Position numbers and translations under genes: made by a program. A DNA stretch of 64,000 nt, taken from NCBI RefSeq assembly GCF_033955345.1, contig NZ_CP138332.1:5084001-5148000 (forward strand), in the 5' to 3' direction. This stretch comes from Sphingobacterium bambusae (GTDB lineage Bacteria > Bacteroidota > Bacteroidia > Sphingobacteriales > Sphingobacteriaceae). The notes under the pieces are model-generated. The model saw nothing but the letters and a program-made list of their open reading frames with translations. It was not told where the DNA came from and did no database searches. Of the stretch, positions 18,301 through 26,752 are shown piece after piece. Every line of letters begins with the position of its first letter. The first letter of the stretch is position 1.

Positions 18301-18781
18301 TAGATTGGCTGTGCTTTGGTGTTTCAACTACTGGAATCTTGCTTTTTTAAGTAAACTAAAGTTTAAGAAGCCTTACATAAGCAGCGGGTCTGATACATTA
18401 CAATATCATTATTGTGAAACTACTGACGTGGAGTTAACCCAAACTTTAATCTACTATTATGGTCGGATGGATTCGCAAAATAAATTGCAGAAATATCAAG
18501 AATGGTGTACCGCAATAGATATGTTTTGGACGATTATTCGACACCCATTTGCCCGTCATAATAATCATAATGGGTTTTCAAGCGCCTGTGAGCGCGTAAT
18601 CTGGTTAGTCATCATCACCGAAATCCTGCTAAATGTAAAGAATCAGGAAGTGAGAGTAAAGATGGTGTTGGAATCTTTTTTGAACAGGTATCATAACGAG
18701 ATCACCTACGTACGAGCACACCTTGGGGAAAATACGCGCTTACACATCCTATCACTAAGTGGCACCGTGCAATCATTTTAG
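15308..18781 (+). CDS. Large protein with phospholipase-D-like core, conflict-system candidate
   Basis: 1157 residues. The N-terminal 350 residues are beta-rich and open with a YTWQIWLLRI strand followed by a W-x-V segment. From memory this is reminiscent of the VPA1262-type N-terminal domain found in large uncharacterised bacterial proteins, but that needs a profile search. Residues 440-600 look like one phospholipase-D-type half: a strand ending MLLDPFLDKDG and then FHDRYLLLF, with His551, Asp552 and Arg553 in the HKD position. Residues 650-1157 are helical and resemble repeat proteins. PLD-fold domains in such proteins can be nucleases or inactive. It follows the PIN-domain gene in the same direction, and together they form the core of the island. 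Confidence 0.6.
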   Translation: MKSLKSTHRSAIEFPSNSASIDYSKTYTWQIWLLRISSKGVKTQIRTLYSWIVPNSISDNGWLSYAADSIELDGSSTKSLNVEVLKADFVGTGNVIKHCINGLMRGEYLSEIMTEESRVPNYLTNWTLVQNDGKQILADTYLVRPEVFLPVDHLLIPWQHKTTPNPIDYSIFVNQLFYLSKENLFVFDDFAINEIGKMKIIDHCRKVIKIDTGFNITRSSAPRLGNFEWFVTPLSDRFLKPLVSFYVSGNRPAESNNLCVELKPLVGQVKEILLRCRTINGEEVTLDEIRQLVWTDQMLQLQFTSGEPISEAQLTIWERSGEDSFSRIIFEQSFIYLRTSTWQMQVIGSQINSGEISLLDKLQGKKELSKKTSLAKYSRSTAAGESTIGGYKMDPWVSSSRKISEIMGRLFPEKSDAQFFSAGWDKNIERSGQLSFFEWILEKISITYAGSLMLLDPFLDKDGIEIFANSRTTNAEFHLVTCTQHRERTEEIDVKQSTGTGSDVTINTGKLTKAALNIQNACKQMHPLLRGLSLTITDLRSNDLGKKQIFHDRYLLLFNRDKQVIKGYNLSNSLQGATRKAPLLVTPIPYDVLSNVCAYVDELLTVGSELPSAKKIEHVILYPEVKESESSKFVALDASTQNCGPLSRIPDAGFLFSMLFDRGDFLHADLNTLYTELKMLNLYVDGRDTARLCNVSSSIVFVLSQKLNVMDDLDFLRLFNALGELIARSEMFKQETLNGVKHIYDFFQEFAKHVETFPRIAAKLIKYLKGYADQRYPRDRERIWQIFNSNSFQDALDISYSYLSNMGPDFFGIKYGYYYACKLLVRCFPTEARSLLESLVAAADKAEWNEGNDKVRNVLMLISAIAHRLFITRDPENQKIWLQSTDYRIRAAVAVSCFHSAASNIRDFSFDNLQQLWKSSLAKDEYIQVMAFYNANLRLKGHAQNGVIIRKTFHEVVENTPSNELIMVTLIEIFAGRLKNNWSYTISLNFLDPLIKNGRLAVLWCFNYWNLAFLSKLKFKKPYISSGSDTLQYHYCETTDVELTQTLIYYYGRMDSQNKLQKYQEWCTAIDMFWTIIRHPFARHNNHNGFSSACERVIWLVIITEILLNVKNQEVRVKMVLESFLNRYHNEITYVRAHLGENTRLHILSLSGTVQSF

Positions 18782-18880
18782 TAATGATAACGGTGCTTAA
18801 AGATGCGTTTTTATTGGATGTTTTGGTTTGTTGTTTAATGGGAGCGCAAGGTATCAAATTAATCAATCGGTGATTGCAAG

Positions 18881-19870
18881 TTATTTTTGCTCAATATCTT
18901 TACTATTGGTATCGGAAATAAAAGTATTTTGATTTTTGATTTGTTCGTTGAACTGTTCTTGCGTTATATCGGGCATTCCGGATATCCATGATGACATGTC
19001 GTTTACATGTTTGTCTTGCACAATGAAATTTTTAAAAAATTCTTTATAGGGAACTTCTATGATATCAAATGTCAAAGCAGCCATGCCTTCACTGAAGAAA
19101 CCTGATATTGGTGTATTAAGGCCAAATTTGCTTTCTAGATCAATGCCTTTGAGTATAATAGGGTTATTGAGTGCTAATAGTGTTGCTATAGTTGATACGG
19201 TTTTGATATAAAGTTCTAAAAAGATTTCTAGTGTATTCGTGTTTACAAACGGGAGGTGACTGGCCATTATTCGGGAATTAGAGCCTGATAGTTCGCGGTA
19301 ACTTTTGTCTGCACCTTTATTGTGCGAATAATCTGACAAGTTGTAGTAGTGTTGCTTAACTCCTGCGGACCAGTCGTAAAGTTCTTGTACTTTTGAATAT
19401 TTATCTAGTTTAACTAGTTCTTTTAGCATCTTGGTAAAATAAGGGGTGTCCGTTTTCGATTTATACCATTCGGATCCTTGTTCAAGCTGTGTCTCTCCCT
19501 GTGTAAAGTAAACAGTTAACACTGTCAGTTCTAGTGCGCGCCGTAAATCGGCGAAACTTGCTTTATAGGAACCCAATAGTGCATGTTTTATGGCGTAGTC
19601 TAATTCGTCGATAGCCTCTGTTATTGGAAAAAATCCGATCGTTTGATACAATTCAAAAGAATAGGGAATTGCATCCAACATACAAACGCTGGTAAAACGA
19701 ATACAACTCTTTAATTTTTGGGAGCTAAGATATTCCGTGTCTATAAAATCTAAACTCTTTTGGAATCTGTTTTCCACCCCAAAAAGATGTATCCATCCTT
19801 TTGCTTCAATTTCATCTTCGGGAAGAGAAGAGAAATCGAGCGTATTAGCCTTTGTATAGTTTTCTTTCAT
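18881..19870 (-). CDS. Hypothetical helical protein, possibly HEPN-like
   Basis: A 329-residue cytosolic protein with no signal or membrane segment. The middle (about residues 95-215) is helical and has the look of HEPN-type domains: an ASFADLRRALELTVL helix followed by YYNLSDYSHNKGADK, a Ser/Tyr-His segment common in such folds. A clean R-x4-6-H nuclease motif is not evident, so catalytic activity is doubtful. It is transcribed toward the PLD-like gene and ends 100 bases from its end. Related architecture to the 436-residue gene at 20838 is possible, but only in general fold. The function is unknown. Confidence 0.6.
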   Translation of the reverse strand: MKENYTKANTLDFSSLPEDEIEAKGWIHLFGVENRFQKSLDFIDTEYLSSQKLKSCIRFTSVCMLDAIPYSFELYQTIGFFPITEAIDELDYAIKHALLGSYKASFADLRRALELTVLTVYFTQGETQLEQGSEWYKSKTDTPYFTKMLKELVKLDKYSKVQELYDWSAGVKQHYYNLSDYSHNKGADKSYRELSGSNSRIMASHLPFVNTNTLEIFLELYIKTVSTIATLLALNNPIILKGIDLESKFGLNTPISGFFSEGMAALTFDIIEVPYKEFFKNFIVQDKHVNDMSSWISGMPDITQEQFNEQIKNQNTFISDTNSKDIEQK

Positions 19871-20357
19871 AGTTGTGCTTACTTTTACCGATACCTCTGA
19901 AGCTGAATATCCAAGAGAAAACCGGTCTATTTTGACAATAATTGCTTCTTAATTTCAGTATTATCGGCAATTTTATAGCTTATTATTAGCGGCCATATTG
20001 CGCTCACTATTCAACATAACTGTGGCTATTGAAACAATATGATCTTAGCAAATTAAATATAGCCAGTAGTCGTTAAATAACAAAATGTTTGTTTATTTGG
20101 TGATCAACTTGCGAATACCTCTTGTTCTGCTAAAATTTTAACGTATTTCTGATAAATCTGCAAAACGAGGCCGAGATCAGACTACCAAAATTTCCTTAAG
20201 TTTGCGTAATAGCCTTTCAACTTGCTTTTTACAAGCAAGTTGAAAGTGGTTTGTTCTTTTCGTTTTGGTAATTGATTAAATGGATGGATGTGTTGAAAGT
20301 ATTAGTCTGCCAATGAATCTTAAATAGAGAGAAACGGGTAGCGTTATTTATTAGGCT
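19871..20357. other. 487-base gap with a strong hairpin and no gene
   Basis: AT-rich sequence with no open frame worth calling. Its one structured element is the perfect inverted repeat at 20214-20246, listed separately. Confidence 0.4.
20214..20246. repeat. Perfect 14-bp inverted repeat (hairpin)
   Basis: The arms 20214-20227 and 20233-20246 pair without mismatch around a 5-base loop. No clear T run follows on either strand, so it is a poor classical terminator. It may be a transcription end with weak T tract for the minus-strand gene at 20358, or a structured RNA or protein site. Confidence 0.5.
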
Positions 20358-20636
20358 TTATTCAGGGGCCTTACTTTTACCTATCGAAACCAATGTGTAG
20401 ACTACTGCTGAAAGTAATGGCCCCCAAACAAGCTTGAATCCGACAGCGTAATGCTGTATTAGTTCCCCGTGTGAATGAAATCTAGTATAAGTCCACAGAT
20501 TGTCAGAATGATAAAATAAAAGCGAAAACATTATCTCCCAATTCCATAAAGGCCATACAATCAAAAATGAAACTGTTAGAGCAATTATGAAACGCTTAAC
20601 TATGAAACCTAAGGGAAATAGAATCAGATTTTTCAT
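20358..20636 (-). CDS. Small membrane protein of unknown function
   Basis: 92 residues with two hydrophobic segments (about 5-38 and 70-85) and a polar, His-containing loop between them that includes YTRFHSHGE. The ATG is followed by Lys and Asn, and a hydrophobic run starts at once. I recognise no family. It lies between the two HEPN-like genes on the same strand, which could mean a membrane partner of an accessory system, but spacing of over 200 bases on both sides argues against tight coupling. Confidence 0.55.
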   Translation of the reverse strand: MKNLILFPLGFIVKRFIIALTVSFLIVWPLWNWEIMFSLLFYHSDNLWTYTRFHSHGELIQHYAVGFKLVWGPLLSAVVYTLVSIGKSKAPE

Positions 20637-20837
20637 TCATAGTTGTTTTAAGCTTCTAATCTAGAAAATGTTTTTTTGACATCTTCGGATTTACATAATT
20701 ACTTTACTATTCAAAAGCAAGATAAATAGGTTTTGTGCTAATAGATTTAACAAAGTGGCGCACTGCGCGAAATTTACCGCCCAGGCCTATTATCTACGTT
20801 TATGCAACAAATGATCGTTTTTTAAACGGTATCAAGA

Positions 20838-22148
20838 TTATTGCTCCTTGATTGTACAATATTTATAATCCCTAATAGAACCTTCGTATATTTTCCATTT
20901 ACCATCAGTTTCGACCTTGTAGGATCGGGGTTTTCCATCTTCTCCTTGATAGAACACAGCAAAATTTGCCGTTGTGGCCAGTATTCCAGAAAAGATATTG
21001 AGCTGTATTTCAACTCGTGATGGCGAGGTTTCTTTTGCTGAAACAATTTGGTATTTCTCTGGTACAAGACACTTTAGCGCTGAACGTACTATGCCAGCTA
21101 GCTCCTTTGTTGTCATTCGTTTATTCCCAATGCCAAACAGTGAAACCTTTTCAGCAAGGGCATAGTAGTTTCTGCTTTGCCAATATTCCACAAACTCGGC
21201 AATGAATCTCAATGGTGTACCGGTACTAAAATTCGTCGAGGGTCCATTTGCTGGATAATCTTCACCTATGTTATATACTTCGGGAACGCGCGTTTCAAAA
21301 GGGGGCAGCAGTATTCGGGTTTCCGCCGGTACGATGGTCGTTTTTTGAACGTACTGCTCATCGTGAATGGATTTTGTTTTTTCTGCCTCAAGTTGATCTG
21401 AAACGTGCAATCGGCTATTTAGGATCTGTATTCCCCAGTCGTACATTGCGATAGTAGCTGCCCAACATTTAGCGTTTACAAATGAATTTGCATAACCTAG
21501 ATCTCTCCCATGTAAAATGCCATTTCGGTAAGGAATGCTGATGTCTTCACTTCGGGTAGTTTTCCGTGCTTTGGAAAATACTTCCCTGATTTTTGGTAAT
21601 CCAGACTGATGGCCAGCTATGGAGTCCTCGAAAGTTAGATCGCTTGATTCTGTAAAGAAGACATTCCCATTTAGCAAATCTGCTACAACACCATCCATCA
21701 TCATTAGTAGCAAAGGGATGCTTGCATGGTACCTTCCTGCTAGGGTATCTTCAAAAGCGGCTCTGTATAGTCCATACCGTTCTTTAAAAGGAGACCGACG
21801 TTTGAATTGTTTCAACAGCGATTGTAGCTGGTTTGAATTATAATACGCCACCAATCGAATTTCTCCGGCCTTTAAATTTCCTCCTAATCCGTCTTCGACG
21901 ACGTGCTTTAACAGGTCCGTTTGCATGCTCTCATGCGCTACCCATCCCATATCACCATACAGTCTATTGAAATTATCTGCAAGATTGGACAACGCATCGA
22001 AACTTTTTAACATTTGTTCCAATTCCGCTAATTGCTCCAGATTTGATCCGGACTGATCAGTTGCTATTAAGTGCTTGCGCAGGATATCTGCATCCGCAAT
22101 TTTCGCCTCTAAATCCTTGAATAATTTGTTGTTTTTTATCGGTTTCAT
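20838..22148 (-). CDS. Hypothetical protein with HEPN-like R-x4-H motif
   Basis: 436 residues, soluble. The first 70 residues are coiled-coil-like. Residues 125-240 form a helical region containing the motif Arg208-x4-His213 (YRNGILHGRDLGYAN), preceded by a long helix (SIPLLLMMMDGVVADLL). This arrangement is that of HEPN ribonuclease domains and of related domains in abortive-infection proteins. The C-terminal 90 residues are beta-rich and read like a small NTF2-like or cystatin-like fold (YQGEDGKPRSYKVE). The motif is visible; ribonuclease activity is inference. No antitoxin-like small gene is paired tightly with it. Confidence 0.65.
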   Translation of the reverse strand: MKPIKNNKLFKDLEAKIADADILRKHLIATDQSGSNLEQLAELEQMLKSFDALSNLADNFNRLYGDMGWVAHESMQTDLLKHVVEDGLGGNLKAGEIRLVAYYNSNQLQSLLKQFKRRSPFKERYGLYRAAFEDTLAGRYHASIPLLLMMMDGVVADLLNGNVFFTESSDLTFEDSIAGHQSGLPKIREVFSKARKTTRSEDISIPYRNGILHGRDLGYANSFVNAKCWAATIAMYDWGIQILNSRLHVSDQLEAEKTKSIHDEQYVQKTTIVPAETRILLPPFETRVPEVYNIGEDYPANGPSTNFSTGTPLRFIAEFVEYWQSRNYYALAEKVSLFGIGNKRMTTKELAGIVRSALKCLVPEKYQIVSAKETSPSRVEIQLNIFSGILATTANFAVFYQGEDGKPRSYKVETDGKWKIYEGSIRDYKYCTIKEQ

Positions 22149-22451
22149 AAGATGTTATCTAAGGGTTAGGTCTATATTTTTTTTATCGTTAAAGTACTAA
22201 TGATGCTGTTAGCATATTTTCCGGTTTATCGGCATCAAGTTCACGTAAGCTATTATCCAGCAAAATTAGCTTCTTACTACGCAGTCAAGCTGCGCAATGT
22301 GCGGTACGTGTGTTTTTCTTATATTAACCTTAAATTTGAGATGGTAATTGGTTGGGTGGACGGCTAAACATAGATCTTTGTTTATCGGGGTTTTTCCAAA
22401 ATTTTAGTCAGATGGCGAAAGATATGCAGTTTCTATTTTTTGCGATTGAAA
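22149..22451. other. 303-base gap with nothing recognised
   Basis: It lies between the end of the DnaE-like gene and the start of the 436-residue gene on the same strand. Base composition shifts here, from AT-rich island sequence to the more GC-rich polymerase operon. No gene, repeat or RNA was recognised. Confidence 0.4.
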
Positions 22452-25400
22452 TCATCTCGCCCGATGTCTAGGAAGTCCAATCTCGTTCTCTAACGGATAG
22501 GGGGCACGATTTGTCATACTGACATCTTCTTTGACCTTGTAGTGTACATCGAATGCTTTGCTTTTCTCGTGTGAATAACGCGGATCGGGGATAAACGGCA
22601 TCTTGGCCATTTTTTGGATGGTAACAGTGGGGAAATGATAGTCGACTTCTACGGTGCCCAGTAATAGATAGCAACCACCACCTAAAAAAGGGGAGTGCTC
22701 AAGGCTGTTTGGAAAGTGGGCGGTATCGAAGTAATCTCCATTGGCATCGACCCAGGTGCCAAAGAACATGGTGCCGCGTTTGGTGGGTACGTGCTTGCGT
22801 GAAATGAGGTAGGCTAACATCTTGACCTGCCGCTTGTGGTGGTAATTAAGATTCTTTGCCATAACATGGCCGCGGTATTTGGTTTGCAGCAGGTCGAAAG
22901 GCGTGCAGGAAACAGGAAAGCTCAGTAGCTCGATTTCGTCAAACGCATCTTCAAATACAGAGCGTTCAAGTTTTGGAAGCTTGTATTCTTTTGCTGGCTC
23001 GTTTATCAGCAGGCCGTTTCGATCTTCGGGTTTAAAGTTTATCAGTAGAAGCCGAGCCTGCACCAATAGCTCGCTCTTGCTTTTGCCGGTAAAGCGGAAA
23101 GCACCTATAAAGATCAGAATTTGCAAGCCTTCGATACCGATCGGAATGCGACGTACGAAATCTTCCAGTGTTTTATAATCGCCATTCTTTTTGCGTTCTT
23201 CAGGGATGAGCGTGCCGATCTTGGATTCTAGACTTTGTAGGTGCATTAACCCTAGGTAAATGTCCCTGTCGTACAGCGTTGTCTCGTATTCGCTTTTGTT
23301 GACGCAGGGCGTGAGGATGGTTGCACCGGACATGCGCGCTTCGTGTACATACACTTCCGTGCGATAGAAGCCTCCCTGGTTATTGATGACCGCTACCATA
23401 AACTCGATCGGGTAGTAGGTCTTTAGGTAGAGGCTTTGGTAGCTTTCTACTGCATAAGATGCTGAGTGCGCTTTGCAAAAGGAATAGCCGGCAAAGGATT
23501 CGATCTGTCGGTAGACTTCTCGGCTCAGTTCTTCAGGATGACCTTGCCTGTTGCAGGAGGCAAAGAAGTTATCTTTCACTTTTTGCAATGCAGCAAGTGA
23601 ACGGCCTTTGCCACTCATGGCGCGGCGCAAGACATCGCCATCGGCTGCGGTCAGGCCTCCAAAGTGCATGGCGATCTTGATCACGTCTTCCTGATAGACC
23701 ATAATACCGTATGTGTCGCCCAAATGTTCCTCAAATACGTCATGGAAATACTCGAACTGATCGGGGTGATTGTGCCGAAAGATATACTCTTTCATCATGC
23801 CGGATTGGGCCACGCCCGGCCGGATGATCGATGATGCGGCGACGAGGGTTTTGTAATCCTCACATTTTAGCCGGCGAAGCAGCCCGCGCATGGCAGGGGA
23901 TTCGATGTAAAAGCAGCCGATCGTTTTGCCTCGGCTGAGCATATCATTACAGCGTGCTTCGTTCTTGGACATCGTGGTATCGCGAATGTCGACGTTTAGT
24001 TGCCTGTTTTTCTTGATGAGCTTGACGGTATCATTGATACTGCCAATACCGCGCTGGGAAAGGATATCGAACTTCTCAAAGCCAATATCTTCGGCAATAT
24101 GCATATCAAACTGCACGATCGGAAAGCCCTTGGGTGGCATCTCCAGTGCGGTAAAATTGGTAATCGGTTCTTCTGAAATCAGTATACCGCAGGAATGCAT
24201 GCTTCGCTGGTTGGGGTATTTCTCCAGCATCTTCCCATATTTCATCACCAAGCGAACGACCTGACTATCGTCATCACGCTCCGCTGAGCGCGTGGCCAAG
24301 GCGTCGAGTTCTTCTTTTGGTAGACCAAAGACCTTTCCGACTTCCCGGAAGATAGAACGGTACTTAAACTCCACATTCGTGCCGCAAAAGGCAACATGAT
24401 CTCTGCCATAGCGATCGAAAATATATTGCAGAATCGTATCGCGCTCTTGCCAGCTCCAGTCGATATCAAAGTCGGGTGGTGTTTTGCGGTTTAGGTTCAG
24501 AAATCGTTCAAAGTAGAGATCAAGCTCCAATGGACAGATATCGGTTATGCCCAGGCAATAGGCAATGATGCTGTTTGCCCCGCTACCTCTGCCGATGTGC
24601 ATAAAGCCCATACCGTTGCTATAGCGGACAATATCCCAAGTGATCAGGAAATAGCCACTGAAGCCAAGTTCATCGATTACTTTGAGCTCTTTTTCTACAC
24701 GTGCCCGTGCTGCGGTATGCTTGTCGCCATAGCGTTTTTTTAACCCTGCGTAAGCCAAGCTGCTGAGCAATTTGATATCGCCTTGCCGGTTTTCGGTATA
24801 ATGCTTCTTGTTTCGAGGCGTTCCGAAGTCAAACTCAAAATTGCAGCTTTCGATTACCTTGCGCGTATTGGCAATGATTTGCGGGTAGTCTTGATAGTTT
24901 TCTAGTAGCTTATTGAGGGGCTGCAAGGTTTCATCTATTTTGCAGGTGTCGTCCTCGCTAAGCTTGGAAAGTATGACGTTTAGATCCACTGCGCGAAGAA
25001 TGCGGTGCAGGTTATGCTCGGTCTTGCCGGATACCGTAACGGGACTTAAGATCACCATGCGAGAAATATAGGGCTTCCACCTCTCGCGGATAAGTTGGCT
25101 TATTTGCTCAGGGCGAATGCCTACATATTCATTATCCTTCAGCTGCTCGGGTACATTGGATAGGGGATAGATCGTGATAACTTCTTGGAATGTGGGAGCA
25201 AACTGCGGTAGCGGTATATGCTCGACATTGCGATCGGTTAACAAGCGGCAGATTTCGCCGATCCCGGATTGCTTTTTGGCAAGGGTGATGTAAAGCAACC
25301 TTTTTTCTTCGCGGACTTCCATACCCACAACAGGTTTGATGCCCTCGGCCAGGCACGCTTTGGTGAAATCGTAAATGCCCGCTACTGTATTGATGTCGGT

Positions 25401-25505
25401 CAGCGCCAAAGCGGTAATATGAAGCGCACGCGCTTGCTTGACCAGCGTTTCGATTGCTATGGTACCGTAACGTAGGCTATGAAAGGAGTGACAATTGAGG
25501 TACAT
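22452..25505 (-). CDS. DNA polymerase III alpha subunit, short error-prone type (DnaE2/ImuC-like)
   Basis: A 1017-residue C-family DNA polymerase, clearly shorter than the replicative DnaE (about 1160 or more). The N-terminus is a PHP domain (HSFHSLRYG at residues 6-14). Next comes the polymerase core with GRGSGANS and the catalytic aspartates in PPDFDIDW (about residues 342-349). A helix-hairpin-helix region follows, then a C-terminal OB-like part. It starts three bases after the dinB stop and is the second gene of that operon. By analogy with ImuB-DnaE2 cassettes, the pair probably carries out mutagenic bypass of DNA damage. Whether it is related by descent to ImuC cannot be decided here. 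Confidence 0.88.
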   Translation of the reverse strand: MYLNCHSFHSLRYGTIAIETLVKQARALHITALALTDINTVAGIYDFTKACLAEGIKPVVGMEVREEKRLLYITLAKKQSGIGEICRLLTDRNVEHIPLPQFAPTFQEVITIYPLSNVPEQLKDNEYVGIRPEQISQLIRERWKPYISRMVILSPVTVSGKTEHNLHRILRAVDLNVILSKLSEDDTCKIDETLQPLNKLLENYQDYPQIIANTRKVIESCNFEFDFGTPRNKKHYTENRQGDIKLLSSLAYAGLKKRYGDKHTAARARVEKELKVIDELGFSGYFLITWDIVRYSNGMGFMHIGRGSGANSIIAYCLGITDICPLELDLYFERFLNLNRKTPPDFDIDWSWQERDTILQYIFDRYGRDHVAFCGTNVEFKYRSIFREVGKVFGLPKEELDALATRSAERDDDSQVVRLVMKYGKMLEKYPNQRSMHSCGILISEEPITNFTALEMPPKGFPIVQFDMHIAEDIGFEKFDILSQRGIGSINDTVKLIKKNRQLNVDIRDTTMSKNEARCNDMLSRGKTIGCFYIESPAMRGLLRRLKCEDYKTLVAASSIIRPGVAQSGMMKEYIFRHNHPDQFEYFHDVFEEHLGDTYGIMVYQEDVIKIAMHFGGLTAADGDVLRRAMSGKGRSLAALQKVKDNFFASCNRQGHPEELSREVYRQIESFAGYSFCKAHSASYAVESYQSLYLKTYYPIEFMVAVINNQGGFYRTEVYVHEARMSGATILTPCVNKSEYETTLYDRDIYLGLMHLQSLESKIGTLIPEERKKNGDYKTLEDFVRRIPIGIEGLQILIFIGAFRFTGKSKSELLVQARLLLINFKPEDRNGLLINEPAKEYKLPKLERSVFEDAFDEIELLSFPVSCTPFDLLQTKYRGHVMAKNLNYHHKRQVKMLAYLISRKHVPTKRGTMFFGTWVDANGDYFDTAHFPNSLEHSPFLGGGCYLLLGTVEVDYHFPTVTIQKMAKMPFIPDPRYSHEKSKAFDVHYKVKEDVSMTNRAPYPLENEIGLPRHRAR

Positions 25506-25508
25506 GGC

Positions 25509-26669
25509 TTACTGATCTTCTTTGCTTGCAAACCGGAAACCTGATGCGCGGCCTACTTTATCAGCCCCAAAGCGATTTTTGATCTTGTCCATAGCCTGAT
25601 AGAGCGATACCATTTCCTGTGTGTCTTCAAAAATATTGATCTGCAGGCTGCCCCGTACCAAGTTGGTAAACCGTACACCGATCAGACGGATGCGCATGCG
25701 GCGGTTATAAAGCTTATCGAACAGCTCCATGACGGTTTGCGAAAGCGTATGGTCTGCAGAGGTGTAAGATACCCTAGATTGCTTGGTTTCGGTATCAAAA
25801 TTTGAATAACGGATTTTAAGTACGACTGTGGAGGTGAGCCACTGCTCAGCACGTAGCTGATAAGCCAGTTTCTCGACCATGCCGGTGATCAGTCCGCGCA
25901 GCTTCGGGATATCGATCGTATCCATCCCAAAAGTATGCTCGGTAGAAATGGACTTGCGCTCGGAGTAGGGTTCAACGGGGGAGTGGTCTATGCCGTTTGC
26001 TTTCTTCCATATCTCCCTGCCGTTCTTGCCGATCATTTGCTGGAGCACCTCAACAGGCATCTCGGCCAGCGTAAAGATCTGACGGATGCCGATTCGTGAT
26101 AGCAGCTGAAAGGTGGCATCGCCCAGCATGGGGATTTTCTTGATGGAAAGTGGGTTGAGGAAGGAGCGGACACTCAGCTGCTGGATTTCTTTTTTGCCTT
26201 TGGGCTTGGCCTCTCCGGTGCCGATCTTGGCTACGGTTTTATTCACCGATAGGGCAAAGCTGATGGGAAGACCAGTGTGCTTTGTTATGGAGCTGGACAG
26301 TTCGTCAGTCCATTTATAAGCGCCAAAAAATTTATCCATGCCGGTGATGTCAAGGTAATGTTCATCGATGCTTGCTTTTTCTACTACGGGGGCTTTCTCT
26401 TCGATAATTTCGGTGACCGTGCGCGAGAGTTTGGAGTACATCTCTATATCGCCTTTGATGACTTTCGCCTCCGGACAAAGACGTAAGGCCATCTTGATCG
26501 GCATAGCCGAACGCACGCCATAATACCGCGCCTCGTAGGAGCAAGAGGCTACAACGCCGCGTTCGCCACCACCGATAATAACGGGTATACCGCTCAGTTT
26601 ACTGTTGTTCAAACGCTCGCAGGATACGAAAAATGTATCCAGATCCATATGCACTATCGCCCTTTCCAT
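25509..26669 (-). CDS. dinB: DNA polymerase IV (Y-family translesion polymerase)
   Basis: 386 residues. Catalytic residues are intact: Asp9 and Asp11 in HMDLDTFF, and Asp102 and Glu103 in the block SIDEHYLD. The steric-gate Phe and the thumb and little-finger domains are present, and the helix-hairpin-helix near residue 200 is recognisable. It copies past damaged bases with low fidelity. A very strong ribosome site (AAAGGAGG) lies just before the ATG, unusual for this phylum. It is first in the operon with the DnaE-like polymerase and is divergent from the small XRE regulator, whose operator candidates overlap the promoter region. It could equally be called ImuB-like, but the polymerase residues here are complete. 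Confidence 0.92.
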   Translation of the reverse strand: MERAIVHMDLDTFFVSCERLNNSKLSGIPVIIGGGERGVVASCSYEARYYGVRSAMPIKMALRLCPEAKVIKGDIEMYSKLSRTVTEIIEEKAPVVEKASIDEHYLDITGMDKFFGAYKWTDELSSSITKHTGLPISFALSVNKTVAKIGTGEAKPKGKKEIQQLSVRSFLNPLSIKKIPMLGDATFQLLSRIGIRQIFTLAEMPVEVLQQMIGKNGREIWKKANGIDHSPVEPYSERKSISTEHTFGMDTIDIPKLRGLITGMVEKLAYQLRAEQWLTSTVVLKIRYSNFDTETKQSRVSYTSADHTLSQTVMELFDKLYNRRMRIRLIGVRFTNLVRGSLQINIFEDTQEMVSLYQAMDKIKNRFGADKVGRASGFRFASKEDQ

Positions 26670-26678
26670 CGTGACCTC

Positions 26679-26699
26679 CTTTGTAAAATTTCTACAAAG
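26679..26699 (-). promoter_or_regulatory. Palindromic operator candidate over the dinB promoter
   Basis: A perfect palindrome CTTTGTA-N7-TACAAAG. On the minus strand a TAGCTTTG box (26695-26702), matching the Bacteroidota -7 element, overlaps it, so a bound repressor would block the dinB-dnaE promoter. The likely binder is the adjacent XRE protein. Confidence 0.5.
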
Positions 26700-26733
26700 C
26701 TAATTTGAAATACTAAAATAATTAGTAATATTG

Positions 26734-26752
26734 TTGTCCATATTTAGGACAA
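26734..26752 (+). promoter_or_regulatory. Palindromic operator candidate at the XRE gene start
   Basis: A perfect palindrome TTGTCC-N7-GGACAA whose last base is the A of the XRE gene's ATG. The N7 spacing equals that of the palindrome at 26679, though the half-sites differ. This suggests autoregulation. Confidence 0.5.

Noticed and set aside
8028..22451. Direct repeat of the tRNA-Ser 3' end marking the far end of the island
   Set aside because: No plus-strand copy was found by eye; the only tRNA-like fragment is inverted. The right boundary is therefore not called.
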